Notes under the pieces: generated by a model
What the model saw: the letters and a program-made list of their open reading frames with translations, nothing else
The model's database searches: none
What the model was told of the DNA's origin: nothing
Shown: one piece after another, positions 33,526 to 47,297 of the stretch
Layout of the letters: each line of letters begins with the position of its first letter
Position numbering within the stretch: position 1 is the first letter of the stretch
Assembly (NCBI GenBank): GCA_947044365.1
Contig: OX345636.1
Coordinates: 50,586,746-50,650,745 of the forward strand
DNA from: Petrosia ficiformis
Lineage: Eukaryota > Porifera > Demospongiae > Haplosclerida > Petrosiidae
DNA: 64,000 nucleotides
Reading direction: 5' to 3'
Position numbers and translations under genes: made by a program

Positions 33526-35850
33526 ATATATATATATATAACTATATTAATGTATAAAATATATAATATATGTACATGTGTTTTAAATATGTATAATAGA
33601 TATATATAATTAGCTATATTTATTTAGTGTTATTACTAAAGGTCATTCACATTCACCATCACCTCATGCAGAAATATAACTTAAGTTCAGAATGTCCAAC
33701 AATCTTTTTACCTACACCATTTTCGTATAATAGTCCTTCCCATTCTTTTTTGTGTTCAACAAATTGAATCTAATGCTTCATTTTTGAGATACAGACAGAC
33801 ACAATTAATGACAAGTGTAGGCAGAGGGTTACCGTAGTTTGTCTGTCTGTTTGTGTGTCTGTCTGTTTGTTGCCAACTGAATAACGAAAACTAAACATGC
33901 TAGTGTGTAGATTGAGGTACTGTATTACTCAAAAGTGACAATGAAATAAATAAACATATAGGAAAATTTCCAGAGTATTTTGGTTCAAAAGTTGTAACAG
34001 TTCTAATGTCTCACAGTTGCTGATGAATCCAGACAATCAACACTTAGTCATTTAGTGTGTAAACAATGGGATTGTGGACAGTGGTTGGACACACCTATTT
34101 TGAATCTGCAGAAACCACACTGACTTGCATTTTATTATGTTTGTTTCAATTCCTTTTTTCAAATGACTGTTACGTAATAGTCATTTCTGTGATAAAATGT
34201 ATTATGAACTTTAATTAATTACAATCGTTATCAAACTTTTGACCAATTACATTGTATATGATTGTAACAGTATTGTTATATATACATGTTAATTTTAATA
34301 ATGAATGCACACACTCCATATGGAATTCCACTATATATTGATTGAAAATAAAAACCAGATTACAGTAACTGTAGCTATAGGTCAGGAACACTGATTAATA
34401 ATAATACCAATATAATCTTTCAGTTTTTGCACTCTACTTTAATGATGATTTATGAACATTTTGAAGTTATTTGTAGTCATACATGCACTCCCTATAGAAA
34501 AGTATATCCTCATAAACGCATATTTGTCAATATTATAAATATTACAAATGTTTCGATGCATTGTTTACAATTGAAATGTATGGGTCCTGGTTAACCTTTT
34601 TTTTTTCAGGCCATCACTACATAGAGAGTGCCATTGTATACTCTGAAACAACAATGATATTGTTATATGTTATAGATATCTATATGTTGTGTGATTTAAC
34701 ATTAAATTTTATGAAGTGTTATAATCTTAGTGTTTATTCTACGTATATTGGCAGTAAATACGTATAATACTTTATACAACTTTAGTCTGTCTTATCTGTT
34801 TTGTAGAAACCACCACCATCTTAACTTAAAATTAATGGGTGTGTTTTATAGGTGTGGTTTATTACAAATGGCTTTCTGTTGTAAGTAGGTTCTGTAGTGG
34901 CTGAAAGTATTTGTTGTCTAGGTCAAGAAACAGGACAGTACGAAGTTTGTTCCCCTGAATTCAACTTAAAATATATTTATATTTGTGCTAAAACTACTTT
35001 AATACAGTTGTAGCTCCAGAAATGTAGAAATCTATTTTTCTGAAGAAGAATAATAATATGTAGATTTTGGCAGTTTTGCTACTCACCGTTTTCTATACTT
35101 TAATGAAGATCTCTGGGCATCTAAAAGGTATATATAAAAATACTCAATATATTATAAATTAGGTATATTTTAACTTATTTGTATATATATAACCAGAGAT
35201 TTCAGCTTACCATTTGAAATGTATGGGCAACCAATTTTTTTTCCAGCTCATCCCTACATAGAGACTACTACCTTACTCTCTGATATATATATATATATAA
35301 TATAATATCATATATATAATTACATATAATTTATAATATCATATATATATATAATTTATACACATAATATAGCAAAGGGTTAAGTAGTACTCTATGTAGG
35401 GATGGCAGCAGTTTGTTTAATCTTGAACTTGTCCACATGCTTTTGAGTTTTGAGATTCCTACATCTTAAGCTTCTATCATTTTAAAATGTTTTTTTTGTT
35501 ATTCTTTTATATATGTGCTAATTTCTCAAATACCGATGGAGTACATCAGAAGCTATTTACTCTGGAATGAGCATGTAACATCTGTTTTTTCGTAGATGAT
35601 GTTAGAACGGGTACACCAAATGCAGGTTATACCAATAACATTGTACTATTATGCATTATAATTATTAATACATTTTTGTTACCATATGCTTTATGACATG
35701 TACTTCATTATTATAATAGTCAATATAGATTGTGATCAAATCAAACTAGTACTTGTGAAAAAACAAATCTGCATTGAAGAAAACAGAATTACATTGAAAC
35801 CCTTGTAACCAGTTGAAGTTTAAAATAACTCTTTACTTTTTACATATAAT

Positions 35851-35882
<32 letters not shown>

Positions 35883-36215
35883 TATACACATATATATAAT
35901 ATATATAGCTATATAATCTTAATATGCTAACTTCTCTGAGGTGGGCTGGTGATTAAACTCAATTCTTGAGTCTCAACTGCCTTCATTGTCCAAAATCTCT
36001 ATTAAATGCAGTATTTTATAGACTTGAAACTAATTAATGCTCAGTGTTGTTTACTATCAAATCCTTAATCAGTTGAATTTTTTTATTGTGTTAAAAAGAA
36101 TTTAATTGAACATGTAGTCATAGTAATGTGTTTATCACAATCAGTTAAAGCATGTGCTTTAACTGTGATATAGACCTTATGCGAGTAGAAAGAAAGAAGT
36201 CAAGGAACAATAAAA
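33526..36215. other. Non-coding, several worn MITEs
   Basis: 35249-35270 (catccctacatagagactac) and 35384-35404 (agtagtactctatgtaggga) are inverted ends of a roughly 155-bp MITE filled with AT repeats; a related end is at 34610. 35394-35510 also carries a foldback-arm copy. A palindrome (atcacaatcagttaaagcat and its complement) lies at 36135-36172. No gene supported. Confidence 0.5.
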
Positions 36216-37782
36216 ATGAAGAGTTGTGCTGTTGGATGTTGCAATCGCTATTATAAGGGTTGTGGCTTAAGTTTTTATTGTTTTCTGAAAGATGAAGATC
36301 GCAGAAGGATGTGGATTGCTGCTGTTCAACGGAAAGACTGGGAACCCAACGAATACAGCTGGTTGTGCAGTGCCCACTTTGTTATTGGAAAGAAAAGTAA
36401 CGACAAACACTCTCCGGATTATGTTCCAACAAACTGTTAGCCCTCTTAAAAGGAAAGCTCAAGTAAATTTAGAGAGATATGAGAGAAGGAAGCAATCTAA
36501 AAGGGTTTGTCTACCGATGGATGTGACCGAAGGTGTGACAGCTGGAGATCAAGCTAATCCATGGACTCGGGAAGTAAGAATGTTCATACACAGACTGAGG
36601 AAATTACGACAAAGGATTTATCAACCATGACTGATGTATCAATGGAGTATGTTGAAGCATTAGAGGAGGAATACATGAAAACAGCAAGTTCTAGATTGGA
36701 AAGTTGTGTCCAAACACGACAGGCTGATGAATGGTAAAGAGGCATTTATGTCTGATGAGAACAAGATGAAGTTCTATACAGGCTTGTCTTCATTCATTGT
36801 TTTAATTGCTCTTTTTAATTTTATCACTACTCATGGAAGTAGAACTCAGGGAGTACATTGCTGTTTTGATGAAGCTGCGACTTTCACTTTATGATTAGGG
36901 TCAGGACCGCAGCATATACTGAACTTGTGCCACGCTTATATGGCTTTGGGTGGGGCTCGTCTGACGTCACTTCCTGTCAACTGCAGAAGTTCTGCAGTTG
37001 GCACAAGTTCAGTATACGCTGTGGTCCTGACCCTTCGTAAACACAAGGGTCAGGCCATGCCTGACTACTTTATGATCAGGATATTGCCTACAGATTTGGC
37101 ATATACCAATCAAATGTCTCACGACACTTCAGAAAATGGATTGACATTATGTTTATTAGACTTAAACCTCTGATAAAATGGCCACAGCAAGAGAAGTTAC
37201 AGAAAACCATGCCCATGGATTTTCGATCTAATTTCAAAAAGTGTGTTGTGATCATTGACTGCTCTGAGGTTTTCCGGGAAAGACCTAAATCCTTAAAAGC
37301 TAGAGCACAAACGTATTCAAATTATAAACACCACAATACTGTGAAGTTTTTAATTGGTATTGCTCCACAGGTTGTATATACATTTGTCTCTAAAGGATGT
37401 GGTGGTCGAGTATCAGACAAACACATTACTGAACAGTGTGGTATTTTAGATTTGCTTCTTCCAGGAGACCAGGTGTTGGCTGATTGTGGATTTAATGTAC
37501 AGGATAGTGTTGGATTATACTGTGCTGAAGTCAAATTGCCCCATTTTACCCGAGGCAAAAAGCAGTTGAGCAAGATGTGTTGACTTTGCACATAGGCTAT
37601 CTAGGGTGAGAATACATGTTGAACGTGTGATTGGTTTGCTTCATCAAAAATATACACTGCTAGAATCAACATTGCCTATAAATATAATAATGTCTGACAA
37701 TAATGAATATAGCTTAATTGATAAAATTGTTACTGTATGTTGTGCTTTGTGCAATTGCTGTGAATCTGTTGTTCCTTTTTAA
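36216..37782 (+). pseudogene. THAP/DDE_4 (Harbinger-like) transposase, broken
   Basis: The reading starts at ATG 36216 with a THAP finger (CAVGCC ... W ... WLCSAHF). A basic stretch (YERRKQSKR), a coiled coil (MEYVEALEEEYMKTASSRLE), a KFYTGLSSFIVLIALFNF segment and an HTH (DIAYRFGIYQSNVSRHFRKW) follow, then a DDE_4 core: VVIIDCSEV (Asp 1), YKHHNTVKFLIGIAP, QVLADCGF (Asp 2) and RIHVERVIG (Glu). All three catalytic positions are kept, yet the frame is broken by about four 1-nt shifts (near 36430, 36580, 36840 and 37575) and by a MITE at 36896. A final in-frame stop (37780) overlaps AATAAA. In cnidarians and sponges such THAP plus DDE_4 proteins are common DNA transposases. This copy is dead. 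Confidence 0.85.
36896..37066. mobile_element. 171-bp MITE inside the THAP/DDE_4 pseudogene
   Basis: Arms 36898-36932 and 36999-37033 are inverted repeats with two differences in 35 bp (gggtcaggacc ... tatactgaacttgtgcca). The host sequence ACTTTATGAT is duplicated on both sides (36886-36895, 37067-37076), a 10-bp target-site duplication. The transposase reading resumes right after it. The right end carries an extra 33 bp beyond the arm. Confidence 0.85.
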
Positions 37783-37786
37783 TAAA
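37781..37786 (+). terminator. Poly(A) signal overlapping transposase stop
   Basis: The AATAAA overlaps the TAA stop of the DDE_4 reading. Confidence 0.45.
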
Positions 37787-40287
37787 CAATGAATTGATTA
37801 TAATTAAAAATGATAATTATACGTGCCATTATGTTAATAAATGCTAGTAGGTCCTATATACTGCATATAGAACCCTCATTTTGTGTCCTCGGATTTGATA
37901 TAGGACATTTTAGCATACTACATTCTTATATATGTAATATATATACCATTGCTTTGAGGTGTATATGACGAATATAAGACCTGAGCCCTGAGATATCAGC
38001 CCAATTTGTTTCATTTTGGTATTTCAATTTGGGATGATCTGTTTCTTGTTAGTTATCTAGCAGACATGATTTCTAACTGTTGAGTATGTAATCATTGTAA
38101 AGCAGTAAGTTCGTGTTCATGTTGCTGTCTCTCTTGTTGTAATTGGTCCTTTAATTCCTGTTTTAAATACATACATTGTGTTGTTTATGTTACTTTGGCA
38201 TATAGTATTATTTATAAATGTTGTAGTGATTTTTAGTCACTTGACTCCCTTGCAATTCTCCCCTTGAGCATACTAGATCATAGTAGCACAATTGTAGCAA
38301 AGATTACTTTCATAATATTAAAGTGGAACCAAACGTTTTAGGTACCAAGGACTTTGAAAAGATCAAGAAAGGACTTTTTTGGGGGGTTTTCAAAAGTGGC
38401 TTTTTGGATAGAGAATATTAGCCACTTAGTTCATCCAACATCATAGTATGCTTTCTAGACTATAATGCTTGTCAGATTCATTTATACAAAATGTAGTTGT
38501 AATGTCATACTCATATTTATCTAAAACAAGATGGTTTAAGGTATAAGACTTCAATCCCAAAATTACTTTGGAGCCTGGGGTAAAAAGTATATTATTCATA
38601 TAGGCCGCTATTTGTGATTATGGTAATATTATTATAATTGTATCCTGAACTCTCTATTATGAAATAAGATCATAAGAAATACCCATCATAATAGTAAGAG
38701 AAATACAACGTGTACGTACAGTGTAGCCTCTTATGTCATGTCCACTATTGCCGCAATGCCATTATATAGGAGGCGTGGCTACATTATGTAAAAAATTTTG
38801 CCGATTTAAATTTTGATTTTAAATTTTATTTTATAAAAAATAATTTCAATTTTCAATCGGAAATATTGGGCTGGCCAAAGCCTGACCGGCCAGACCAGAA
38901 TAGATCCCTCAATATAGCATCTCACATCAATGAAATTTTTTTATGCTATGGTTTATGTGGCTGTTGTTAATACTACCAGCCATGGAGAAAATTTGTGTAG
39001 AAAAGGTTTCAATATGATTGCTTTGTGGCATCAAAAATTCAGTAATCACAACTGACTTTCTCATGACTGAAGCACAACAGCCTATTATATATTTTACTTT
39101 GATTATCTTGCTTTTAAAGGATCTTGTAGAACTGTAGGCCACATAGCTAGCAAAAGAATATATTTATCTTTTGACAATTTAACATACCTTTTGAATAACT
39201 AACGTTTAGACTGCATTTATCTAAAATTCTGTATGCATCACACGTTCACACGTTTAGACTGCATTTATCTAAAATTCTGTATGCATCAACTAACATCATT
39301 GCTTATGTCCATACTCTTAACTACAGCCTGATAAAGAACAGCTCCTGGTTCTCCTCTCTCCTTCTCTGTATGTGCTTGTCAGTGTACTGAGAATCAGTGT
39401 GTCCCTTTTTTAGTAGGCTGTCCTTGACATCATTTCTCGGCTTAATCCCCAGATTTCTGGAGTTCCAGTTTCTTCTTCCCTTTACAAGCTAAGAATAGTG
39501 TCTGAGAACCCTGCTGCTTCCAACAGAGACATTGGTTTCTACTCTCTTAGACTGACTCTCAGTTCAATCATGCCGTGAACTGCTTAATCACCCATCTTGT
39601 TCTTTGATCCACCTATTAAAGTGTAGGGTGCTCATAGAATATTTTATAGTTAGAAAAATTTCACAAAAGTATTTTATATCTGCAAATCTGTGAACCAGCA
39701 AATCTACATACTGAAGCAAAATCACATATTTCAAAAAGTGTAATTGCAAAATTGCAGATTGGCCACTTCTATACACTTGTTTCTCTGCCATATTTTGATA
39801 TACATGGTACGAGGCTTTGGCTCTACCGTGCAGAATCGCCAACTAGCTATTTTTATTTCATTTTTGTGATTCAATGCACAAAAACGGCTTTACAAACAAA
39901 GCTTAATTGGTTTAATGCACTTATTATGTTAGGACTGGAGGATATATTGCATGTACATGTAGTATAATTATTGATTATTGTCTACAATTATTTTGTTTTC
40001 CAATCACATTTCTGGCAAGGGTTCCGAACAATGGTACATTTACTGTGTATGTATATGATGTATTTAAAATTTTGTATATAATTGTGGAATATATATTTCC
40101 AATGCTGGAAGCAACATACCATCTGCAGAATATTTGTACAATAAATATTTCCAGTATGCATAATGTGGTTATAGGTTTTTAAAATTATTTTCTATTTATA
40201 TCCTTCCAGAGCAATTAATTAATACGGACAGCAGTTGTATTGTAAGTATAGTTTGGTTCTGTTTTGTCACTATTTTCTTCTGATATA
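37787..40287. other. Intergenic region before the J-domain gene
   Basis: It holds a partial hairpin MITE (37945-38010), the dispersed repeat 39010-39160, and a 39-bp direct repeat (39202-39240 and 39250-39288, acgtttagactgcatttatc...). No promoter motif could be fixed. No coding region supported. Confidence 0.5.
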
Positions 40288-43200
40288 ATGGCTGTGCCGG
40301 TGAGCAATTACGTTTGTTATTATGAAGTATTAGGTGTCTCCAAAATGGCAAGTGATGTAGATATTAAAAAAGGGTAAGTTCAGTATTTAATGTTATTGTC
40401 AGTTAGTATAATTTTGTTATAGGCTAGCAATTAGTATTCTGCTTTTTTTCGAAACAAAACAATGGTGCAACAAAGAACAGCATCATGTTTTGAAGTATTC
40501 ATATTAATAAATTATTACTAAAATCATTATTGCAAGATGTCTGTTAGCTCAAGATAAAAACACTGAAAACTGCTATTTCTCTGGGAACTGGAAAACTGGG
40601 ATACTGCCAGTTGATTCCTCTGTAATTTTATTTAGTAAAGGGTTTGTTTGTGGCAAGGATGTATTTGGTATTTTTAAGCCTAGCCTATAATCTCAGACAA
40701 TATATCTTCTAAATCAGATCCTCTCCCTTTTAGTCTGATCACCTTCTCAGCATTTCTGAAGTAATGACAACAAATGAAGGTTCCTCAGTTCACTTGGCAA
40801 TAAATGAGACATCGATTTGACTAGATAATGAACGTGCTTAGTAGCCTCAATGTTAGGGTCTCCTTTGCAATAATGTCTTTGGTACATCTTTGAGACAGAG
40901 AGTGCTATAGCTGCTAGAACTAGAAAAGTAGAAATGTCAGAAACTCATGTAATAATTTCATTCCATTGTAACATGAATTCCTGGTATTGATTATCATTCC
41001 AAACGGAATACCAATACTACCACACCCCAGTGGCGTATCTAGCTAGAGGGGAAAAATTAGGAGGGTACAGCATTTGTCGTGCTTTGTGTGACAAATGCTG
41101 TGCCTACCAATTTTTCCCTCACGCTGAAAGTTTTGTTAAAAATTAATTATTCACAGCGGGTGTGGTTAATTAAAACACTTCATCAAAAATGAATAAAATA
41201 ACTTAATAACAGCAACGTCAGTTTTTGTTCACTTATGACAATACAATTTTTCTATTTTGGTCACAATGGATGAACTGCTTGATGCAATAATAGTCATCCA
41301 AATTCCTCTTTCAGAATTGCTTTCACATACACCTTGGGGCCACTCCTATAAGTTATTATTTAATTAGTCTAAGATGAAGACTTACCACTATAGTTACAAT
41401 GCAGGGAGAAAGCAGGTAAGACTCACTGTTGAGTGTATGATTCTTTTCACTGTTTTCAGTCAGTATAATGTTAGTAGTTTAAGTGCAAACTGTAGAACAC
41501 AGTTGACTTCAAAACAGTTTAAGTTTCAGAACTGAGTTGGGTGAAGTTGGTAGGACCTGTACCCTACCAAGCTCACCCATAGATATGGCACTGCCACGTC
41601 CCTATGTAAATAATGTGATATCGCATTTTTTAATGATATATAATCTTCATTGATTGATCAAAATTAAGTAATAATTATTATCAAGGATTCATATAATGCC
41701 ATTGCATCAAGCTGTTGATTCTTTATTTCGTTAACTGCATGCTGAAGGCTTGGAACAACTTGTCGTGTGTTCGCAACATTGTCTAGAGTTAATGTAGACA
41801 AATTTTGGTCAGAAAATGTGGTTTAGTTAATCCAGAATAACTGAGTGTTGTCCAAAAATGCCATCAAAGACTAAGATCACTTTGATACTGATTGAACCCT
41901 AACCACAAGGGAACCCTAACCCTACCCTAAATGAACCACATAATGATATTCATGAGACACATAATGATATTCCAGAGATTTTGATGGCATTTTTGGAATA
42001 ACTCGTTGATGCAGTTTTGATGTATAATTAAGTTGATTGATTCTTTCAATGCACATTCAAAATTTTCTAGTATGATAGAATAGCTGTTGGAGTTGTTAAT
42101 CATCATATGCCATTGCAAGTTAGACTTGTCATTTGAATCACTTTGTTCAATATTAAAATCTATTTTGAGTAGATATTTTCTGAAGCTTAATTAAATTCTT
42201 CAAAGTTTAATAGGCAGAACTAAGATGCTTATATACATATACTAGTGTTGTTTTAGTACTTTTAGCTCATTGAATAAAAATGTTAGTGTAATTTTAATTT
42301 TTAGTACTATTATGTCTTTATAGTTGTAATGTAGTATTAGTTCTAATATCATATGCCATATGTGCACAGGATTGCATTAAAAATTAATCATTTGAGCACT
42401 GGGCAGCAGTGGCATAGCTAGATTGGTAAGCATGGAAGGGGACACTCTGCCACGTGAAGTGCATCAAACATTTTGCTATTTAATTCACTATTCATAGATT
42501 TGTGGTCAATTTGTACGCATTCTTAATTAATGATAATATTTATGCTGTATGTGCTGCACACTATTATAGCAACGATTATGGCTAACTATTATCGCTAACT
42601 GGGAAAACATTAAATGCATCATCTACATTTACATTACGCATATAACACAGATGTAAGACAAATTAACTTAGAGGAACTATTGCTAGTTCACAATCAACTG
42701 TATGGGCATGTGCCCCAGCATGCTCTCTTGGCTACGTCACTGCTATATATGCAGTTGACAGACAGTTGGAGTATCAACTGATCGGCTGTACATGTATATA
42801 AGTCTCTACTCATTGAAATGTTATTATGTTAATAATTGCAATAGTTATTCAAAATTTGCATTTAGTTTTAATTCCAAGAATTTTAGTTTAGTACTAGTTT
42901 TAGTATTGAAGATCAAAATCAATTTTAGCTGGATTTCTGTTCTAGACCTTTGATTTTTCTTGCTCAGTTTGACAGCTATGTTTGTACTGAGTTGGTTGAC
43001 CAGTCAAAAGAATTTCTTGAGCTCGATTTCCTTGGTACATTCTGTATATCACAAATGGCTTGGAAATTTTCATGATTCAGTTTGATATATGAAAATTGAA
43101 TGACTGGAGCTCAGAATTGCAGCCTATTTGAATGTCTTCACAGTAACTTCTTGCAGTTTGATTCTCTGAAGTAAAGCAGATAAACATTGTCCGTGTTCTT

Positions 43201-44408
43201 TCTGTGAATGTCGATAAACAAATTTACCATTAATGTCTCCTGCAGTAAAAAATGTTAGGCAAACAGACCAAGCGGGAAATAAAACCTCCCAAACAATGCA
43301 ATAAATGCTGTCAAAATTAATAGTTGATTATTGTTCAAGTTTTATCAGACAAAAATCTGAATTGGCATCAGGTTAGAAAAGACTGATAATTGGGCTAGCA
43401 ATTTCTCAACTGATGGAATAATATCTATTCCCTCATTATATTGAACATGGCTGGTTCCATCTTTATGAGATTAAAGTGGCGGTACGGTGGCATTAAGGAA
43501 TTCATGGGTAAACAGTTTTTTCATAGATACTATTTATCAATTAATTAAAATCATATTTGAACATAAAATTATTGCTGTGTTGAAGTTTGTTTGTGAAAAT
43601 TTCAGGTATTTTGCATATTGCATTCAAAAGCTAAGCTAAGCCGTTTTGAAGCATGCAATTGCACATGTCCAAACAATATTATTAAACGACTGGATAAAAC
43701 TATCCACGCCAAAGCTTAGGAAGCCTGGGCTAAATTCCACCAGGTGTGTTCTTTAGGTATCGTTAGTCATGGAACACTTGATATCAAATATTTTAACACC
43801 ACACTCTGTTACATGTATATGCATACACTTTGTACTACACTATGAACAGTCATTCACCATTCTTCATACAATTTTATTAATATTCCATTTACAGCTATCG
43901 TAGAATGGCTCTAAGATTCCATCCAGACAAAAATCCAAGTGCAGAAGCAAATGACAAGTTTCAGGAAATTTTAACAGCATTTCGTGTTCTATCTGATTGT
44001 AAGTTTTTATGTATATAGTCTATACTACACAAACATGTGGAAATTATGAAAAAAGCAGAAAAGATATAGTAATGGATAGGTGCACGTAGAAGGGAATATA
44101 AAATACAATGCAACTTGGAACTTTGATGATCATAGTAATGATCGATTCATTGCGTAAGGATAGTAGAAGGAGGTGACAACATAAATCATGAGCAGTTAGG
44201 ATTGTAACTCGAAAGTTGGGGGCTTAGCCCCCTGTTGAAAAGTAGGGATATTGCCCCATACCTCAATGCCTTTTTTCAACATTTCTGCTTTCTTCCGTTT
44301 CCCTTTGCTTTACTTGGTCCAATTACAGAAGTATTCATATTTATATTCATGATTATGCAGTTATACCTATTTTTGTATCTCTCTCTCTCTATATATATAT
44401 ATAATTAT

Positions 44409-44443
<35 letters not shown>

Positions 44444-45862
44444 TATATAATATAATATAGATCTTTAGGTCAGAATAATAGTTGTTTTAGAGTCTTGACT
44501 TTGCTCAAGCTTTAAAGCAACTAGATATATACAGCATATTGTACAATAGTGACATCATCCAATAGAAATTCCTCTTTTGTTGAATCCCTTTATCAATTTG
44601 TTCAATCCATTCAATTCAATTTGTGCTATTTATCATTTATATACATTTATGATCATGTAAAAAGAATAGATTATTCATAACATTAAGTATAGGTTGTAGA
44701 TAGAGGGGAGGGATATTAGTTGTTTTATAGCCCGAGTGAAGCGAGGTCTCTAAAACAACTAATATCCTGACCTGAAGACCTATAACTGTCTTATACCTAA
44801 CCACACGATTTCTACAAAGCAGAAGAAACCCACATAACAAAGATATGGTTTTTCTTGACACCAAATGTATATTGTGTAATTTCTAAGTTGCATATCATAA
44901 AGAAAGTGACGGTTATGGCTGAAGCAGGAAACTCTTGCCTTGGTACTTTGTTGGAAGCTCTTCTGGGAAACTAAGTAAGTTAAAAGTCTGTGCTGTTTAA
45001 AATATGGAAGTTATGCAAGTGAGTAAAGTGTTGGCGTTGCCTTCATATTCGCCTAGCTGTCTTCCCCTATACTACAGTACTACAGATCATGAAGAATGAA
45101 AATTGTGCTGCAGGTGTCAGAATGTTATCTTAGTAACCTGCTACTGAGCTTCAAAAGTTGATGTATTTTAAATTGTATTTTTTTTTGCTGTGTCGGTAAT
45201 TCCATACTTTTTTGATGTTGTTATTTTTGTACCACAATATCACAACTAAACCCTCCTTTTTGCCTTGTTGTGGCCAGGTCAATAACACAAAATTATATAC
45301 CTTGTGTCACGTGATGCCATGTATCTAACATGGAATTATCTACCTCCTGTCTACATGTCATGTGATACCAGGTGTGTTTCTCCTCATCACATCAAATTTT
45401 AGGTATAATCACTATATGATTATATTACAATACAATTGCAACCTAACCACAAATGGGAGTTTCTTTTGGATGATGTCACATATAACGCATAAATAACTAT
45501 AATTATATATGTATAGGTTATGCCATGCTATGAGTGCTATATCAGTTTTATAATAACCGAGCCCTCCTCGGGCTCGGTTATTATTGGGCATGACATAACT
45601 AATATATTTCATGACTTCAAAATCGTGTTTATACAGCTAAATGAAGCCACAAACCACACAATGCACATATTAAACCACGGTGAACTTAGCACATTTATAG
45701 CACTGTCGGAAGCTTTGAAGGGTGGCTTTATCATAACATATATAATTATATATAATCTATATTTTATCAAGAGCCCATGAAAAAAACCACAGGTTTGCTA
45801 ATAGGCTCCTGATTTTATATATATATAATATAATTTATGTATATATGTAATTTATATATATA

Positions 45863-45942
<80 letters not shown>

Positions 45943-47206
45943 TGTTATTTTTTGATTAATTAATATAATTTATAAGAAAAGTAAATGTGTAATAATTATT
46001 TAGGTGGACATTCCTTTCCCATTTTAGCTAAAACCAGACAGTTGTATGATGAATTGGGAAGAGAACATTTTGGTGAGGGAAGATGCATATGCATGATTGT
46101 ATTTAATTTGAGTTTTCTAACATAAGTACAATTAACCTAGTCTCAACTTCAATAAACAAAAGTATGTGTAATTGCAATAACTATTTCACTCTACTCTGTG
46201 CTAGCATCCCAAAACAGCCAATAGAACGTGCTTGTATAGAACTTCTTTAGACTTGTGGAAATTATATCAGCATTATTCTGCGCCAAACATGCTGGGCACC
46301 TGCACAACAAAAACATAACTATAATTGTGTATATAATTATGTTGAACAGTGAATAATGAATTATATTTTACATGCGGAAGAGTAAATGTGGGCCACCTTA
46401 GATCCTAGTGATGCAAGAACACATTGTTGTGCTTGCGGCCACAGGAAGATCTACTCCAATTATTTTCTCAGTAAGACGAAGGAAAGTCTCTCTGCTTTGT
46501 GACTATTCTATTGATGTTTGGGTATCTTAGAGCATTCAAAACAGTCATGGTTGTTTAGCTACATGTGGGATTGTTAGCTTTGCAAGCATTTAATTGAATC
46601 TTTAAGAAAATAAAGATACAATTTTACAGTTACAAAACAGAAAGACAACTGTTTTAACATTTAAAATGTTATTTATCAGAATATATACATGTAGCAAAAG
46701 ATCGAGTTTATTTTATAATATAAATAACTCTTTTAATTTTTTTAGAGATTATTAAACAATCTAGCCAAAATTTGAGGTATGTAACTTGACTGTATGGATG
46801 ATATGACATCATTCGTATGTCCTTTATTTTATATAATGTTATAATTTATTACAATCTCTTAACTTTTGCAGTTCTAATTTTGCATTTAAATTTGAGTTTG
46901 AGGATTTGTCTGAAGATGAAGAAGGTAACTTTGCATGTATAATCTCAGAAATTCCTATTTTCAGAAATCTTCATGTTTGTATGAATCATCTGAAACTTTC
47001 TACAATATGTATATGCCTTTTACAAACGTCTTAGTTAATAAAGCAATAATGCAAAGCATAGGGCAGTTAATGTGTGTATTATGTCACTACTAGTTGTATA
47101 ATGATTTGTGTAGTTAAAGTTATTGGATTGTGAATCAATGACAAATAAGTCAAATAACAACTTTTTCTATTTCAGATGGTAATAAACAAATAACAAATGC
47201 AACAAG
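40288..47206 (+). CDS. J-domain (DnaJ/HSP40-like) protein, six exons seen
   Basis: Exons: 40288-40373, 43895-43998, 46028-46072, 46746-46776, 46872-46924 and 47176-47206. All have GT/AG borders and phases that fit (2,1,1,2,1,2), giving 116 residues. The start lies in ataATGG and reads [20 protein letters not shown]. The J domain fills about residues 10-75, with [20 protein letters not shown] (HPD at 38-40, needed to stimulate the Hsp70 ATPase) and [19 protein letters not shown]. After it come a short linker and [15 protein letters not shown], an Phe-rich acidic stretch somewhat like the region after the J domain in DNAJB proteins. No signal peptide or membrane segment. Exons 4 and 6 are 31-nt micro-exons. 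The 3' end lies beyond 47206; the frame after exon 6 is phase 2. Confidence 0.85.
41033..41596. mobile_element. Non-autonomous element in intron 1, TIR CAGTGGCGTATCTAG
   Basis: The left end CAGTGGCGTATCTAGC and the right end, read inverted, CAGTGCCATATCTATG are similar. Near the left end a hairpin (41048-41119) pairs gggaaaaatt...cagcatttgtc with its complement. Possible imperfect 8-bp flank copies (ccacaccc/ccacgtcc). Confidence 0.5.
42407..42744. mobile_element. Second element of the same TIR family
   Basis: The left end CAGTGGCATAGCTAGA and the inverted right end CAGTGACGTAGCCAAG match the family seen at 41033. No clear target-site duplication. Confidence 0.5.
44457..44787. mobile_element. 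Hairpin MITE with gttgttttagag arms
   Basis: 44457-44492 pairs with 44748-44784 (ctttaggtcag, ttgttttagag and complements). A third copy of the arm core at 44712-44727 makes an inner hairpin around cccgagtgaagcgagg. AT tracts (44390-44456) flank it on the left. Confidence 0.7.
45551..45583. repeat. Perfect short hairpin taataaccgagccc
   Basis: 14-bp arms around a 5-nt loop tcctc, much more GC-rich than its surroundings. Confidence 0.85.
45820..45940. repeat. (TA)n microsatellite in intron 2
   Basis: A long TA run with aattatat interruptions, close upstream of exon 3 (46028). Confidence 0.9.
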
Positions 47207-47297
47207 GTATGTCATGATTTATTATGTTATATAGTGAGTTACTTTAACAAACAAACTGGGACCTGAATTTTAGTTCAAGTACACGGATTTTCGATGA

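Noticed and set aside
41897..41935. Telomere-like ccctaa words
   Set aside because: Only a few imperfect copies in unique intron sequence; no array.
44893..44980. Mini frame [19 protein letters not shown] with a GTAAGT after it
   Set aside because: Only 19 codons with a stop before the donor; could be chance in intron 2.
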